Shown: positions 1 through 6,555 of the stretch, one piece after another | Position numbering within the stretch: the stretch's first letter is position 1 | How the letters are laid out: each line of letters starts with the position of its first letter | Assembly (NCBI GenBank): GCA_031266895.1 | Contig: JAISAD010000182.1 | Coordinates: 1-23,830 of the forward strand | DNA: 23,830 nucleotides | Reading direction: 5' to 3' | Source of the DNA: Bacteroidales bacterium | GTDB lineage: Bacteria > Bacteroidota > Bacteroidia > Bacteroidales > WCHB1-69 | Position numbers and translations under genes: made by a program | Notes under the pieces: model-generated | Seen by the model: only the letters and a program-made list of their open reading frames with translations | Databases searched by the model: none | Told to the model about the DNA's origin: nothing

Positions 1-62
1 CAACCTTTTGCGGTTTTATTGGGCATGGCGCCGCATAGTATGGTTTTTTCGGACGTAAGAAT

Positions 63-392
63 TTATGGTTTTCGCACCGGAATAATCATTCGTATGATTA
101 TGATTAATAAGGCTATACCTCCCCAAACAGCCCAAATCAGTAAATCCATAAAATGATAACCGCTAAGGTAAAGATTAATCGGTTCGGTAGCAGGATATTT
201 TTCTCCTTTTTCATTTTCATAGATTTTCAATATCTTTTTGGCTTTAACCGTATCTATTAACTGATGAGCAGCTGCATATTTATATTCTTCTTCTGCCGCA
301 TATCGTTCGTAAGGCACACTGCTGCCTGTCCACTCCTTTTCAGGCTTATAAAACACATAGCCCGTGAAAATGTCGGAAAAGATAAAGGGATT
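63..392 (-). pseudogene. Detached C-terminal part of the RDD/esterase-like protein after a +1 frameshift
   Basis: This frame encodes about 109 residues beginning NPFIFSDIFTGYVFYKPEKE and ending in a membrane segment (LLIWAVWGGIALLIIIIRMI) followed by IPVRKP and a stop. It joins the preceding frame if one G of the GG doublet at 393-394 is removed, giving YK-NPFIFSDIFTGY. It has no plausible start of its own: the longer open frame up to 524 overlaps coding sequence that is clearly in the other frame. Either the gene is a recent pseudogene or the base is a sequencing/assembly error. The C-terminal membrane anchor would put the esterase-like domain between membrane segments. Confidence 0.65.
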
Positions 393-2028
393 CCTTGTAG
401 CTAAACGGATAGATATCAAAATAGTCGTTACCGAAAGGGGAGTCCTTAAAATCAAAGCCCACAGGCTTATATCCCGTGTTTTGTAATGCTCTGTCCCATT
501 TCCCGTGCTGGATCGGAGCATCATAAATAGTATTAGCGCAATTTCTGTGCAGCATTACATTGGCGGTTTTGTCGGGAAAAAGATTATAAATATATTGGGC
601 TTCGTTACCTTGGAAGTGACGATACTTTTTTTGCTGCGCCTCCCTGTTTACGGCAAATGCGTGTCGATAGTTGGTTACAACCAGACATTTTTTCCCTGTT
701 TCCCTGTACCAGTCTATCACGGTTTGCGCCATTAAGCTGTCTCGATAAATTGCTAACGGGTGATTTTCACCCGGATTGTACATGGGATCATAATAGACAT
801 TGTATAAATAGTTCCATCCTGCCATATCAGTAAAATGCTCCCGCACTTTCAAGTTGTCGGGCAAAGTTTGATTAAACTGATGGAGTTTCTGCATAAAAAG
901 GAAAAAATTACCCGAACGATAGTTCATTAGTGTAGCAGTGGCTTTGGCAAGCGCCGTGTCGCTGTCAAAGTGGGTATGCATAAAGCTGTCCACCCTGCCT
1001 TGTTCGCGTGCCGTCCCATATTCGGTAAAAATATGCCCTGCCTGCTCCACAAATCGCCTGTCGCTCACTACATCATAGATAAAATCCCACTGGGTATCTT
1101 CGGTATGCAGATTTTCGCATAATACTACAATATCATATTTATCGAAAAGCCCCAGCAGATACTCTTTGGGATCCTGGTGGCGCTGCTCTAAAAAGGTTGT
1201 ATAGGGTTTTATCCGGGCATTATCGGGGTATTCTATCCTTTTAAAAGGGACATTAAAGCCCGCCAAATATTCCTGCTGCGGATTTTGATAATTATTATAC
1301 AGCAAAAAAACAAGATAAGACAGCCCCGTAAAGATTATAGCCGCCGCCGCGCCTTTTTTAGATTTTTGAGTTCTAACCTCCCGCTCCTTATGCATGCCCG
1401 AAAGGCTGTTCCACCAAACCGCAGAGGTGGCAGTGTGATAGAAAAGGAGAAAAATCAGATTAATCAATACCGCACGGATCACATTCATATAGAGCGAATC
1501 CCATTGCAATATCAGGAACATAAAACACATGGGCACCCCAATGCCGATAATAGCAACCGCCCCAATTCGCTTAAAGGCTGCCCATAAGTATGATTTTTCC
1601 GGGTTATTGAGGCACAGCCTGATGTTAAACAGCAGCTGCCCTGGAGTTTGGTGCATGATGATATAGGACACCAGATAGTAAAACGGCAGTATGATTAAAA
1701 ACAGCAGCGGGGTGCTTGTAAATAAAAATTGCCGCAATACCCTGTCTATCAACATGGTGATGGTTAAAATCAGAAATCCGTCCACTATAAGAGCCGCTAA
1801 AGCGGGCCAGAAAAAAACGATTTTTTGCGGTCCCAAATTCAACCATTTTCGGCCGGGCGTAATCCAGTGGTTGCAGCCGGCCAGCAGCAAATAGGCCGCT
1901 ACGAGAATGAACATTACAACCAGGCGATAACTATTTAATGCAAAAAGAATTAAGCTCACGCAGATAATGCCCAAAACGACACAGTCTAACAGCAATGCTA
2001 TGCTGTTTCTAAAAATTTTAGATTTCAT
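346..2028 (-). CDS. Membrane protein: RDD-like segments plus erythromycin-esterase/ChaN-like domain (frameshifted 3' end)
   Basis: The 560-residue reading frame starts at 2028 and has about seven hydrophobic segments before residue 245. Two stretches look like RDD modules: R7...D15 with TPGRK at 58-61, and WPALAALIVD at 74-83 with TPGQ at 128-131. The soluble part (about 250 onward) carries VVLCENLHTEDTQWDFIYD near 301-319 and FTEYG near 334-338, which resembles the erythromycin-esterase/ChaN-like superfamily of Bacteroidota; I recognise the fold type, not a substrate. The last 15 codons of this frame (from base 393 down) look like out-of-frame sequence, because another frame continues the protein in a sensible way to 63. 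With base 393 removed the product would be 654 residues. It lies downstream of the radical SAM gene but beyond a strong terminator, and I see no clear promoter of its own in the 34 bases left. Function unknown. Confidence 0.7.
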   Translation of the reverse strand: MKSKIFRNSIALLLDCVVLGIICVSLILFALNSYRLVVMFILVAAYLLLAGCNHWITPGRKWLNLGPQKIVFFWPALAALIVDGFLILTITMLIDRVLRQFLFTSTPLLFLIILPFYYLVSYIIMHQTPGQLLFNIRLCLNNPEKSYLWAAFKRIGAVAIIGIGVPMCFMFLILQWDSLYMNVIRAVLINLIFLLFYHTATSAVWWNSLSGMHKEREVRTQKSKKGAAAAIIFTGLSYLVFLLYNNYQNPQQEYLAGFNVPFKRIEYPDNARIKPYTTFLEQRHQDPKEYLLGLFDKYDIVVLCENLHTEDTQWDFIYDVVSDRRFVEQAGHIFTEYGTAREQGRVDSFMHTHFDSDTALAKATATLMNYRSGNFFLFMQKLHQFNQTLPDNLKVREHFTDMAGWNYLYNVYYDPMYNPGENHPLAIYRDSLMAQTVIDWYRETGKKCLVVTNYRHAFAVNREAQQKKYRHFQGNEAQYIYNLFPDKTANVMLHRNCANTIYDAPIQHGKWDRALQNTGYKPVGFDFKDSPFGNDYFDIYPFSYKESLYLFRHFHGLCVL

Positions 2029-2061
2029 ACTTCTTATTTATTTAGTTATATGCAAGATTAA

Positions 2062-2112
2062 CGAAAAAAAACAAAAGATATTGCATTTCTGGCTATTAGA
2101 AATGCAATATCT
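2062..2112 (-). terminator. Strong intrinsic terminator after the radical SAM gene
   Basis: A perfect 15-base inverted repeat (2076-2090 with 2098-2112) encloses a 7-base loop. On the minus strand it is followed by a T-rich run (plus strand A-rich 2063-2075). It begins 9 bases after the stop codon of the maturase gene and so closes the precursor-maturase transcript. Confidence 0.88.
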
Positions 2113-2120
2113 TGACCTGC

Positions 2121-3656
2121 TTATTTGTCAGGGGTATAGTAGGGGCGGGTAACCGGTAGAGACAGCGGGCAGTTTGGCGCCGGATAATCGTAATTTTCAG
2201 CGCCATAGGCCGCCACAGCCAGCCTCCAGCAGTTCCCTTTTCCCCGCCTGCATTTTTCAAAGTCCTGGCACTGCTTGCACGGACTTTCCTCTCGAACTTC
2301 TTCCTGGCTGAAATTCCACAGGGCAAGCGCCTTTTCGCCATTCCACACTTCCATTATGGATTGTGTGGCCAGATTGCCAAGATTAAAGAACGGATGCCAG
2401 TAAAGTTGTTCGCATAGTGTCACCTGCCCATCGGGCAGCACATAAAAAGAGTTTAGATTTCCGGAACACATGGAGCGCTGATCAAAAGCAGATTCTAAGT
2501 CTTTCTTTGGTATTTCCGCATTCTCGCCCTGAACCGTAATTTTAAAATGGTATCGGTCTTTTACATGATCAATAACATCTTTTATGGCGTTTATTTTTTC
2601 TACCGTCGAGGAGAAGTTGAATGGCTTGTAAATGCTGTGTGCGCCGGGCGCAATCATAATGCTTTTTACCATTTTGTATTCTTTCAGCCAATCCAGTAAA
2701 TTTACGACAGAGGCCACAGAGTCGTTGTATTTCGTAATAACGGGCTTAATGACTATTTCAATATTGGCCTCATTCAGCAGCCGGATGCTTTTCTTGATTT
2801 TTTCGAGATAATCATCTCCCACATGCAGCATTTTTTTCAATTCGTCTTTATTCACCGTATCAAGCGACAGCTGAATAAAGGAAACTTGCTTCTCTTTTAA
2901 TATTTGAACCATCTTTTCGTTTAACGGATATTTGGTTGAAATATAGGGCGCATATTCGTGCGCTCTCAGCTCGTCTATTAATTCGGGCCAGTGCGGGTAA
3001 AGAAAAAATTCGCCTCCTCCTATGGCCACATCCCGCATTCCCAGTTCCGATGCTTCATGAATCAGTTCCTTAATGCGCGAAAAGGGGAGCGGACTGGTCA
3101 CTTTTACCGACTTGTCCGCATAGCAGTACTCGCAGTCCACAAAGCAGCGATTATTGATCATAATGGTCATGTCTTCTGGAATATAGTGTCTTACAGAGGA
3201 CAGGTCTGTGCCGTGCTCAAAAATTTTATCAATCCACTCTTTTGACAGAACTCTACCCTTGGCATTCCCCTGCTTTTTAATCAGAAACCGCTTGGGAATG
3301 CTGCAAAACCCCTCATTTCTGAGCGGGGTTATAACCACCTCTTCATTGTCAATGTAGTTAATCAGAGCATCCATAACTTCGCTTTCAGCCCAGTCCAGCT
3401 CTGTCGCTAAGTTTCTTGCAATATCGCACAGCCTTTTTTCTCCATTAAATTCTGAAAAGATATACGCAAGGTTAGGATGAAGCCCCCACGAAAAACCAAA
3501 ATTATCGATGCTGTTGTTTAGACTGTCCCTTGCATTAAAGTACAGGGAATTGTTATTGCCGACTCTGGCTCTTTTTACATCGTATCTTATCCTGTAGGAA
3601 GGATTTATAATATAAATGTCATTTACATTTATATTCTTTTGTTCTAAAGCATTCAT
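2121..3656 (-). CDS. Radical SAM/SPASM peptide maturase with PqqD-like N-terminal domain
   Basis: The 511-residue protein has three parts. Residues about 50-110 (LHPNLAYIFSEFNGEKRL...IDNEEVVIT) look like a PqqD-type RiPP recognition element that would bind the precursor leader. Residues about 160-370 form the radical SAM core with the cluster motif C171-x3-C175-x2-C178 (CFVDCEYC) and the SAM-binding GGGEF at 213-217. The C-terminus is a SPASM domain for auxiliary iron-sulfur clusters, with Cys at 397, 415, 460, 463, 469, 476 and 496 and the typical G-x4-C step at 410-415. Known members of this class install thioether, carbon-carbon or ether links in ribosomal peptides; the exact chemistry here cannot be read from the sequence. 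It lies 61 bases downstream of the Cys-rich precursor, across a hairpin, and is probably co-transcribed with it. Confidence 0.92.
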   Translation of the reverse strand: MNALEQKNINVNDIYIINPSYRIRYDVKRARVGNNNSLYFNARDSLNNSIDNFGFSWGLHPNLAYIFSEFNGEKRLCDIARNLATELDWAESEVMDALINYIDNEEVVITPLRNEGFCSIPKRFLIKKQGNAKGRVLSKEWIDKIFEHGTDLSSVRHYIPEDMTIMINNRCFVDCEYCYADKSVKVTSPLPFSRIKELIHEASELGMRDVAIGGGEFFLYPHWPELIDELRAHEYAPYISTKYPLNEKMVQILKEKQVSFIQLSLDTVNKDELKKMLHVGDDYLEKIKKSIRLLNEANIEIVIKPVITKYNDSVASVVNLLDWLKEYKMVKSIMIAPGAHSIYKPFNFSSTVEKINAIKDVIDHVKDRYHFKITVQGENAEIPKKDLESAFDQRSMCSGNLNSFYVLPDGQVTLCEQLYWHPFFNLGNLATQSIMEVWNGEKALALWNFSQEEVREESPCKQCQDFEKCRRGKGNCWRLAVAAYGAENYDYPAPNCPLSLPVTRPYYTPDK

Positions 3657-3679
3657 TATACCAATATTTAAAAGTTAAA

Positions 3680-3709
3680 AATAACCGTGCCTTTTAAGGC
3701 ACGGTTATT
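3680..3709 (-). terminator. Hairpin between precursor and maturase (partial terminator/attenuator)
   Basis: A perfect 14-base inverted repeat (3680-3693 with 3696-3709, arm AATAACCGTGCCTT) is followed on the minus strand by TTTTTAACTTTT. It sits between the stop of the precursor gene and the start of the maturase gene. By analogy with other RiPP operons, it probably lets the precursor be made in excess over the enzyme, or protects the 3' end of a short precursor transcript. Confidence 0.8.
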
Positions 3710-3717
3710 GCAACAGA

Positions 3718-3972
3718 TTAAAACTTGTTACTAAGACAAAAATTGCATGTGGTACATTTTGAAATGCATATGGTACAGTCTGCTGTATTACATGCTGGGC
3801 TGCAATCCTTGGTAAAACATATCCAGGCATCTAAACCCGCACTAATGTTTGCAGAATTTGATGCATTGCTGCCGGCAGCGCCGGCATTTGATGCACCGCC
3901 TTTAATAACTTCCGACTCTGTTTTCGACAGCTTCATTCCTGATAAAGTGTCTTTTAACGCTTCTTTTTTCAT
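3718..3972 (-). CDS. GG-type RiPP precursor peptide with eight-cysteine core
   Basis: The 84-residue peptide starts MKKEALKDTLSGMKLSKTES and has the double-glycine leader end EVIKGG at 21-26, as in the GG-Bacteroidales natural-product precursors. After the GG comes a linker rich in Ala, Ser, Asn and Gly (27-46), then a core with Cys at 52, 57, 61, 66, 69, 73, 76 and 79 and little charge, ending LSNKF. Cys spacing is irregular (5, 4, 5, 3, 4, 3, 3), so it is not a simple repeat. The adjacent maturase with a PqqD-like domain makes thioether or related cross-links to these cysteines the likely modification; this is inference. The GG site suggests cleavage by a C39-type peptidase/transporter, which is not in this window. 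Confidence 0.88.
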   Translation of the reverse strand: MKKEALKDTLSGMKLSKTESEVIKGGASNAGAAGSNASNSANISAGLDAWICFTKDCSPACNTADCTICISKCTTCNFCLSNKF

Positions 3973-4039
3973 CTTTTCTTAATTTTTAAAATGAAACAAA
4001 TTTTTGACGTCCACCAATTGTCTGCACTTGTTTTTTGGA

Positions 4040-4247
4040 GGGTAACTACCAGCCTCGTTTAGCGGACGCCGCTACTCCCGTTTGGCTGTAAAACCCTGTT
4101 CCCTTTTCTGGTGTCTCACACGCACAGTCCCTATATTCGAAGGGTATTCTCTCGTGGTGTGGTTTGCACCGCTGCCCGGAAACAAAACAACGATCCAAAT
4201 TTACTGACGCGTTCACAGAACACTTGTGGTGTTTGTTGTTTTCGGGC
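4040..4247 (-). promoter_or_regulatory. Candidate structured 5' leader RNA of the RiPP operon
   Basis: This fills most of the 394-base gap between the precursor and the divergent HTH gene. It is visibly more GC-rich than its flanks, and on the minus strand it has no ATG at all between 4247 and the precursor start. It holds several hairpins: AACAC/GTGTT (4219-4223 with 4229-4233); an outer pairing of 4235-4247 with 4174-4191 ending GCCCG/CGGGC; GTGTGAGACAC on the minus strand; and a nested element with AGCGG/CCGCT (4061-4065 with 4069-4073) inside CAGCC/GGCTG (4050-4054 with 4084-4088) inside GGGT/ACCC (4040-4043 with 4093-4096). It matches none of the riboswitch classes whose consensus I could recall. 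It may be a regulatory leader or a separate small RNA. If transcription starts at the box at 4249-4256, the outermost GCCCG may be partly missing. Confidence 0.5.
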
Positions 4248-4248
4248 G

Positions 4249-4256
4249 CAAAAATA
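4249..4256 (-). promoter_or_regulatory. Bacteroidota -7 box for the RiPP leader/precursor transcript
   Basis: On the minus strand this reads TATTTTTG, matching the TAnnTTTG box recognised by the primary sigma factor of Bacteroidota. A matching -33 TTTG at normal spacing is not evident. It would start a transcript near 4243 with a leader of about 270 bases. Confidence 0.5.
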
Positions 4257-4354
4257 CAAAAACTTTTTATATATCAGTCATTTTATGATAAAAATAGAGA
4301 GTGAAAACAGATAAATTATGGGAAAATATTGATACTCAGTGAAAAAAAAAAATT

Positions 4355-4362
4355 TAACTTTG
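4355..4362 (+). promoter_or_regulatory. -7 box of the HTH gene, giving a near-leaderless transcript
   Basis: TAACTTTG fits TAnnTTTG and ends only four bases before the ATG at 4367. A TTG at 4329-4331 could be the -33 element, although its 23-base spacing is long. The transcript would begin at or just beside the start codon. Confidence 0.5.
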
Positions 4363-4366
4363 TAAA

Positions 4367-4711
4367 ATGAAAAATATGAATTTGCATATAGGGAACTTTA
4401 TTTCCGAAGTTTTAATACAGTCGGGAATAACAAAAGCAGAACTTGCACGAAGACTTAATATTAAACCCCAAAGTATTGATTATCTATTAAAGCGTCAAAG
4501 TATCGATACCCATACTTTGTACAATATCTCGATAGCGTTGAATTATGATTTTTCTCAATTATTCTCCATTGCAAAAGAACAGACAAATTGTGATAACAAA
4601 ATAACTGAAGATTTCCCCAAAACAGTAAAAGTTTTATTAGAAATTGAATTGGACGAAGCAGACATCGTCAAACTTAATCTAAAGAATAAAATAATGCGGA
4701 TACTGAACTGA
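4367..4711 (+). CDS. Small HTH (XRE/Cro-like) DNA-binding protein
   Basis: The 114-residue protein has a Cro/CI-type helix-turn-helix at about 12-60: LIQSGITKAELARRLNIKPQ, then the recognition-helix region SIDYLLKRQS, then THTLYNISIALNYDFSQLF. The remaining part is acidic with a short basic end and no recognisable ligand domain. It starts at the ATG at 4367; a second in-frame ATG at 4376 is possible because the promoter box lies so close. It diverges from the RiPP cassette and could be its regulator, but the only evidence is position. It is 45 bases upstream of dapB, which has its own promoter box. Confidence 0.8.
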   Translation: MKNMNLHIGNFISEVLIQSGITKAELARRLNIKPQSIDYLLKRQSIDTHTLYNISIALNYDFSQLFSIAKEQTNCDNKITEDFPKTVKVLLEIELDEADIVKLNLKNKIMRILN

Positions 4712-4727
4712 ATTTTATTTATTTTCC

Positions 4728-4735
4728 TATATTTG
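4728..4735 (+). promoter_or_regulatory. -7 box of dapB
   Basis: TATATTTG fits TAnnTTTG and lies 21 bases before the dapB ATG at 4757. No clear -33 TTTG is seen. It suggests dapB is transcribed independently of the HTH gene. Confidence 0.5.
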
Positions 4736-4756
4736 CACCTCAAAAAAATAGATTTT

Positions 4757-5482
4757 ATGACAAAAATTGCTATTATAGGGTATGGGAAAATGGGTAAAAT
4801 GGTAGAGCAGGCCGTTAATCAAATGGGTTCGGCTTCGGTAGTTGTCATTATTGATAATGAGGCTGATTGGGAGCAACAGTTAGCTGCATTAGCGCAGTGC
4901 GATGTGGCCATTGAGTTTTCGACACCGCAAACTGTCCGTGCTAACCTGCTAAAATGTTTTGAGTTGCAAATTCCGGTAGTCTGTGGCACAACTGGCTGGC
5001 ATGCACAACTGGCTGAAATACGTGCTGCCGCACAGCAGCGCGGCCAGTCGCTGATATATGGATCTAATTTCTGCATTGGAGCCAATCTTTTTTTTAAGCT
5101 GAATGAACTGCTGGCGCATTGCATGAACAAACAGTCCCAGTACGAAGTAATGCTGGAAGAGACCCACCATGCAACCAAAGTGGATGCTCCAAGCGGAACG
5201 GCTATTACTACCGCGCAAGTTATTATGGAACAGTTGGAGAGAAAAAAACGCTGGGCATTGCATGACGATGGACAGGTCGATACTTTAATTATTACAGCCC
5301 GCCGCATTGGGGAAGTAAGCGGTATTCATGCCGTAAATTATGAATCGGACGAAGATATTATTCAAATTACCCATACAGCCAAAAGCAGAATAGCATTTGC
5401 TCGCGGCGCCGTAAAGGCGGCACTGTGGCTGCCTCGACATGCGGGCATATACGAATTTAAGGATATTTTCGAACAGGTATAA
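4757..5482 (+). CDS. dapB: 4-hydroxy-tetrahydrodipicolinate reductase
   Basis: The enzyme reduces 4-hydroxy-tetrahydrodipicolinate with NAD(P)H in the diaminopimelate/lysine pathway in the cytoplasm. The 241-residue product has the nucleotide-binding N-terminus KIAIIGYGKMGKMV (glycine motif at 8-13), the CGTTGW motif at 76-81, and the active-site stretch EETHHATKVDAPSGTA at 134-149, with catalytic His137/138 and Lys141. I chose the ATG at 4757 because translation then begins directly with the Rossmann strand. The earlier in-frame ATG at 4733 lies within the promoter box. It is convergent with the phosphate butyryltransferase gene, 13 bases apart, with no obvious terminator between them. Length and motifs are complete. 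Confidence 0.96.
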   Translation: MTKIAIIGYGKMGKMVEQAVNQMGSASVVVIIDNEADWEQQLAALAQCDVAIEFSTPQTVRANLLKCFELQIPVVCGTTGWHAQLAEIRAAAQQRGQSLIYGSNFCIGANLFFKLNELLAHCMNKQSQYEVMLEETHHATKVDAPSGTAITTAQVIMEQLERKKRWALHDDGQVDTLIITARRIGEVSGIHAVNYESDEDIIQITHTAKSRIAFARGAVKAALWLPRHAGIYEFKDIFEQV

Positions 5483-5495
5483 TTGCTCTGTTTCT

Positions 5496-6404
5496 CTATT
5501 TTGCTGTCAAGGCCGCCAAAGCAATCGAATACATTTTTGCTTTAGCCGAATCGCCGCGCGACGTGATTATGCAAGGCACTTTAGCGCCCACTACGATAGC
5601 GCCCAGCTTGCTGTTTGCCAGCTTGGTATTGCATTTATAAAACACATTGCCAGACTCAATATTGGGAAAGAGAATACAGTCGGCATCACCAGCCACCTCA
5701 CTCCTTAATTTCTTAATTTGGGCACTCTCTTTATCTAATGCAATGTCAAGGCCCATCGGGCCATCTATAATAGCTCCCTTAATCTGGCCACGTTCCGACA
5801 TTTTAGAAATCATAGCGGCATCCACGCAGGCCTGCATGCCCGGCAATACCTGTTCGGTAGCTGCCAGTATCGCCACTTTGGGAGTAGCAATCCCCAGCGA
5901 GTGGGCTGTTTTAACCAGATAATTGGCAATAGCAACCTTTTGATTAAAATCAGGAGCAGGGATAACGGCCACATCTCCACAGATTATGAGTTTGTGATAA
6001 TTGTTTACTTCCATAACTGTAATGTGCGAAAGTACCGCTTTAGGACTCGACATTAAACCATTTTCTTTATTCAGGATAGCACGCATATATTTATCGGTGC
6101 TCAATAGGCCTTTCATCAGCATGTCGCCCTGACCTTTGTTGATGAGTTCAACTGCCACACTGCTCGCCTTATTTTCATCAGCTTCCTGCACAATGCAAAA
6201 TTTGCTTATATCAAATTTGTGTGTTTTGCATATAGCGACAATCGTAGCCTCGTCTCCCACCAAAGTAGCATCTACAATATCGGCCGTAACCGCATTATAT
6301 ACCGCTTCAATCGTATGTTCATCATTGGCATAAGCTGCTACTAAGCGTTTTTTTGATTTTGTTTTTGCAAGTTCTAAAATTTGGTCTAATTGTGTAATAT
6401 TCAC
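5496..6404 (-). CDS. ptb: Phosphate butyryltransferase/phosphotransacetylase family
   Basis: The family transfers an acyl group between acyl-CoA and phosphate. Ptb makes butyryl-phosphate (or branched-chain acyl-phosphate) for ATP formation by butyrate kinase. The 302-residue protein is the usual Ptb length and contains GQGDMLMKGLLSTDKYMRAI, ICGDVAVIPAPDF, ERGQIKGAIIDGPMGLDIAL and FPNIESGNVFYK, all characteristic of Ptb. Substrate range cannot be told from sequence. In many relatives ptb is followed by buk. Here the next gene downstream is the convergent dapB, so the kinase must be elsewhere or absent. The -7 box at 6490-6497 would give an 85-base leader. Confidence 0.9.
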   Translation of the reverse strand: MNITQLDQILELAKTKSKKRLVAAYANDEHTIEAVYNAVTADIVDATLVGDEATIVAICKTHKFDISKFCIVQEADENKASSVAVELINKGQGDMLMKGLLSTDKYMRAILNKENGLMSSPKAVLSHITVMEVNNYHKLIICGDVAVIPAPDFNQKVAIANYLVKTAHSLGIATPKVAILAATEQVLPGMQACVDAAMISKMSERGQIKGAIIDGPMGLDIALDKESAQIKKLRSEVAGDADCILFPNIESGNVFYKCNTKLANSKLGAIVVGAKVPCIITSRGDSAKAKMYSIALAALTAK

Positions 6405-6489
6405 TATTTTATTTTTGATTTAGCATATATATAACTATAAAATTGAAAAGCATAAAAACATTTCTTACTGCAAGACTGTTTCCATTTTG

Positions 6490-6497
6490 CAAAAATA
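6490..6497 (-). promoter_or_regulatory. -7 box of ptb
   Basis: The minus strand reads TATTTTTG, a TAnnTTTG match, between the stop of the metal exporter gene (6556) and the ptb start (6404). This suggests ptb has its own promoter. A -33 element is not clear. Confidence 0.45.
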
Positions 6498-6555
6498 CAA
6501 CTTTTTAGCTTCTCCGGTTTTATGAACTTCCATCTTAAGGAGTGAAGTAATAATT

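Noticed and set aside
3725..3982. An 85-residue plus-strand frame opposite the precursor
   Set aside because: The minus-strand frame has the GG leader, the Cys-rich core and the adjacent maturase; the plus-strand frame has none of these.
4040..4247. RNase P RNA, tmRNA, SRP RNA or cobalamin riboswitch in the RiPP leader
   Set aside because: The conserved core strings of these RNAs that I could recall are absent on both strands.
4111..4314. A 67-residue plus-strand open frame across the RiPP leader
   Set aside because: It runs antisense to the structured leader and lacks any recognisable domain or promoter.
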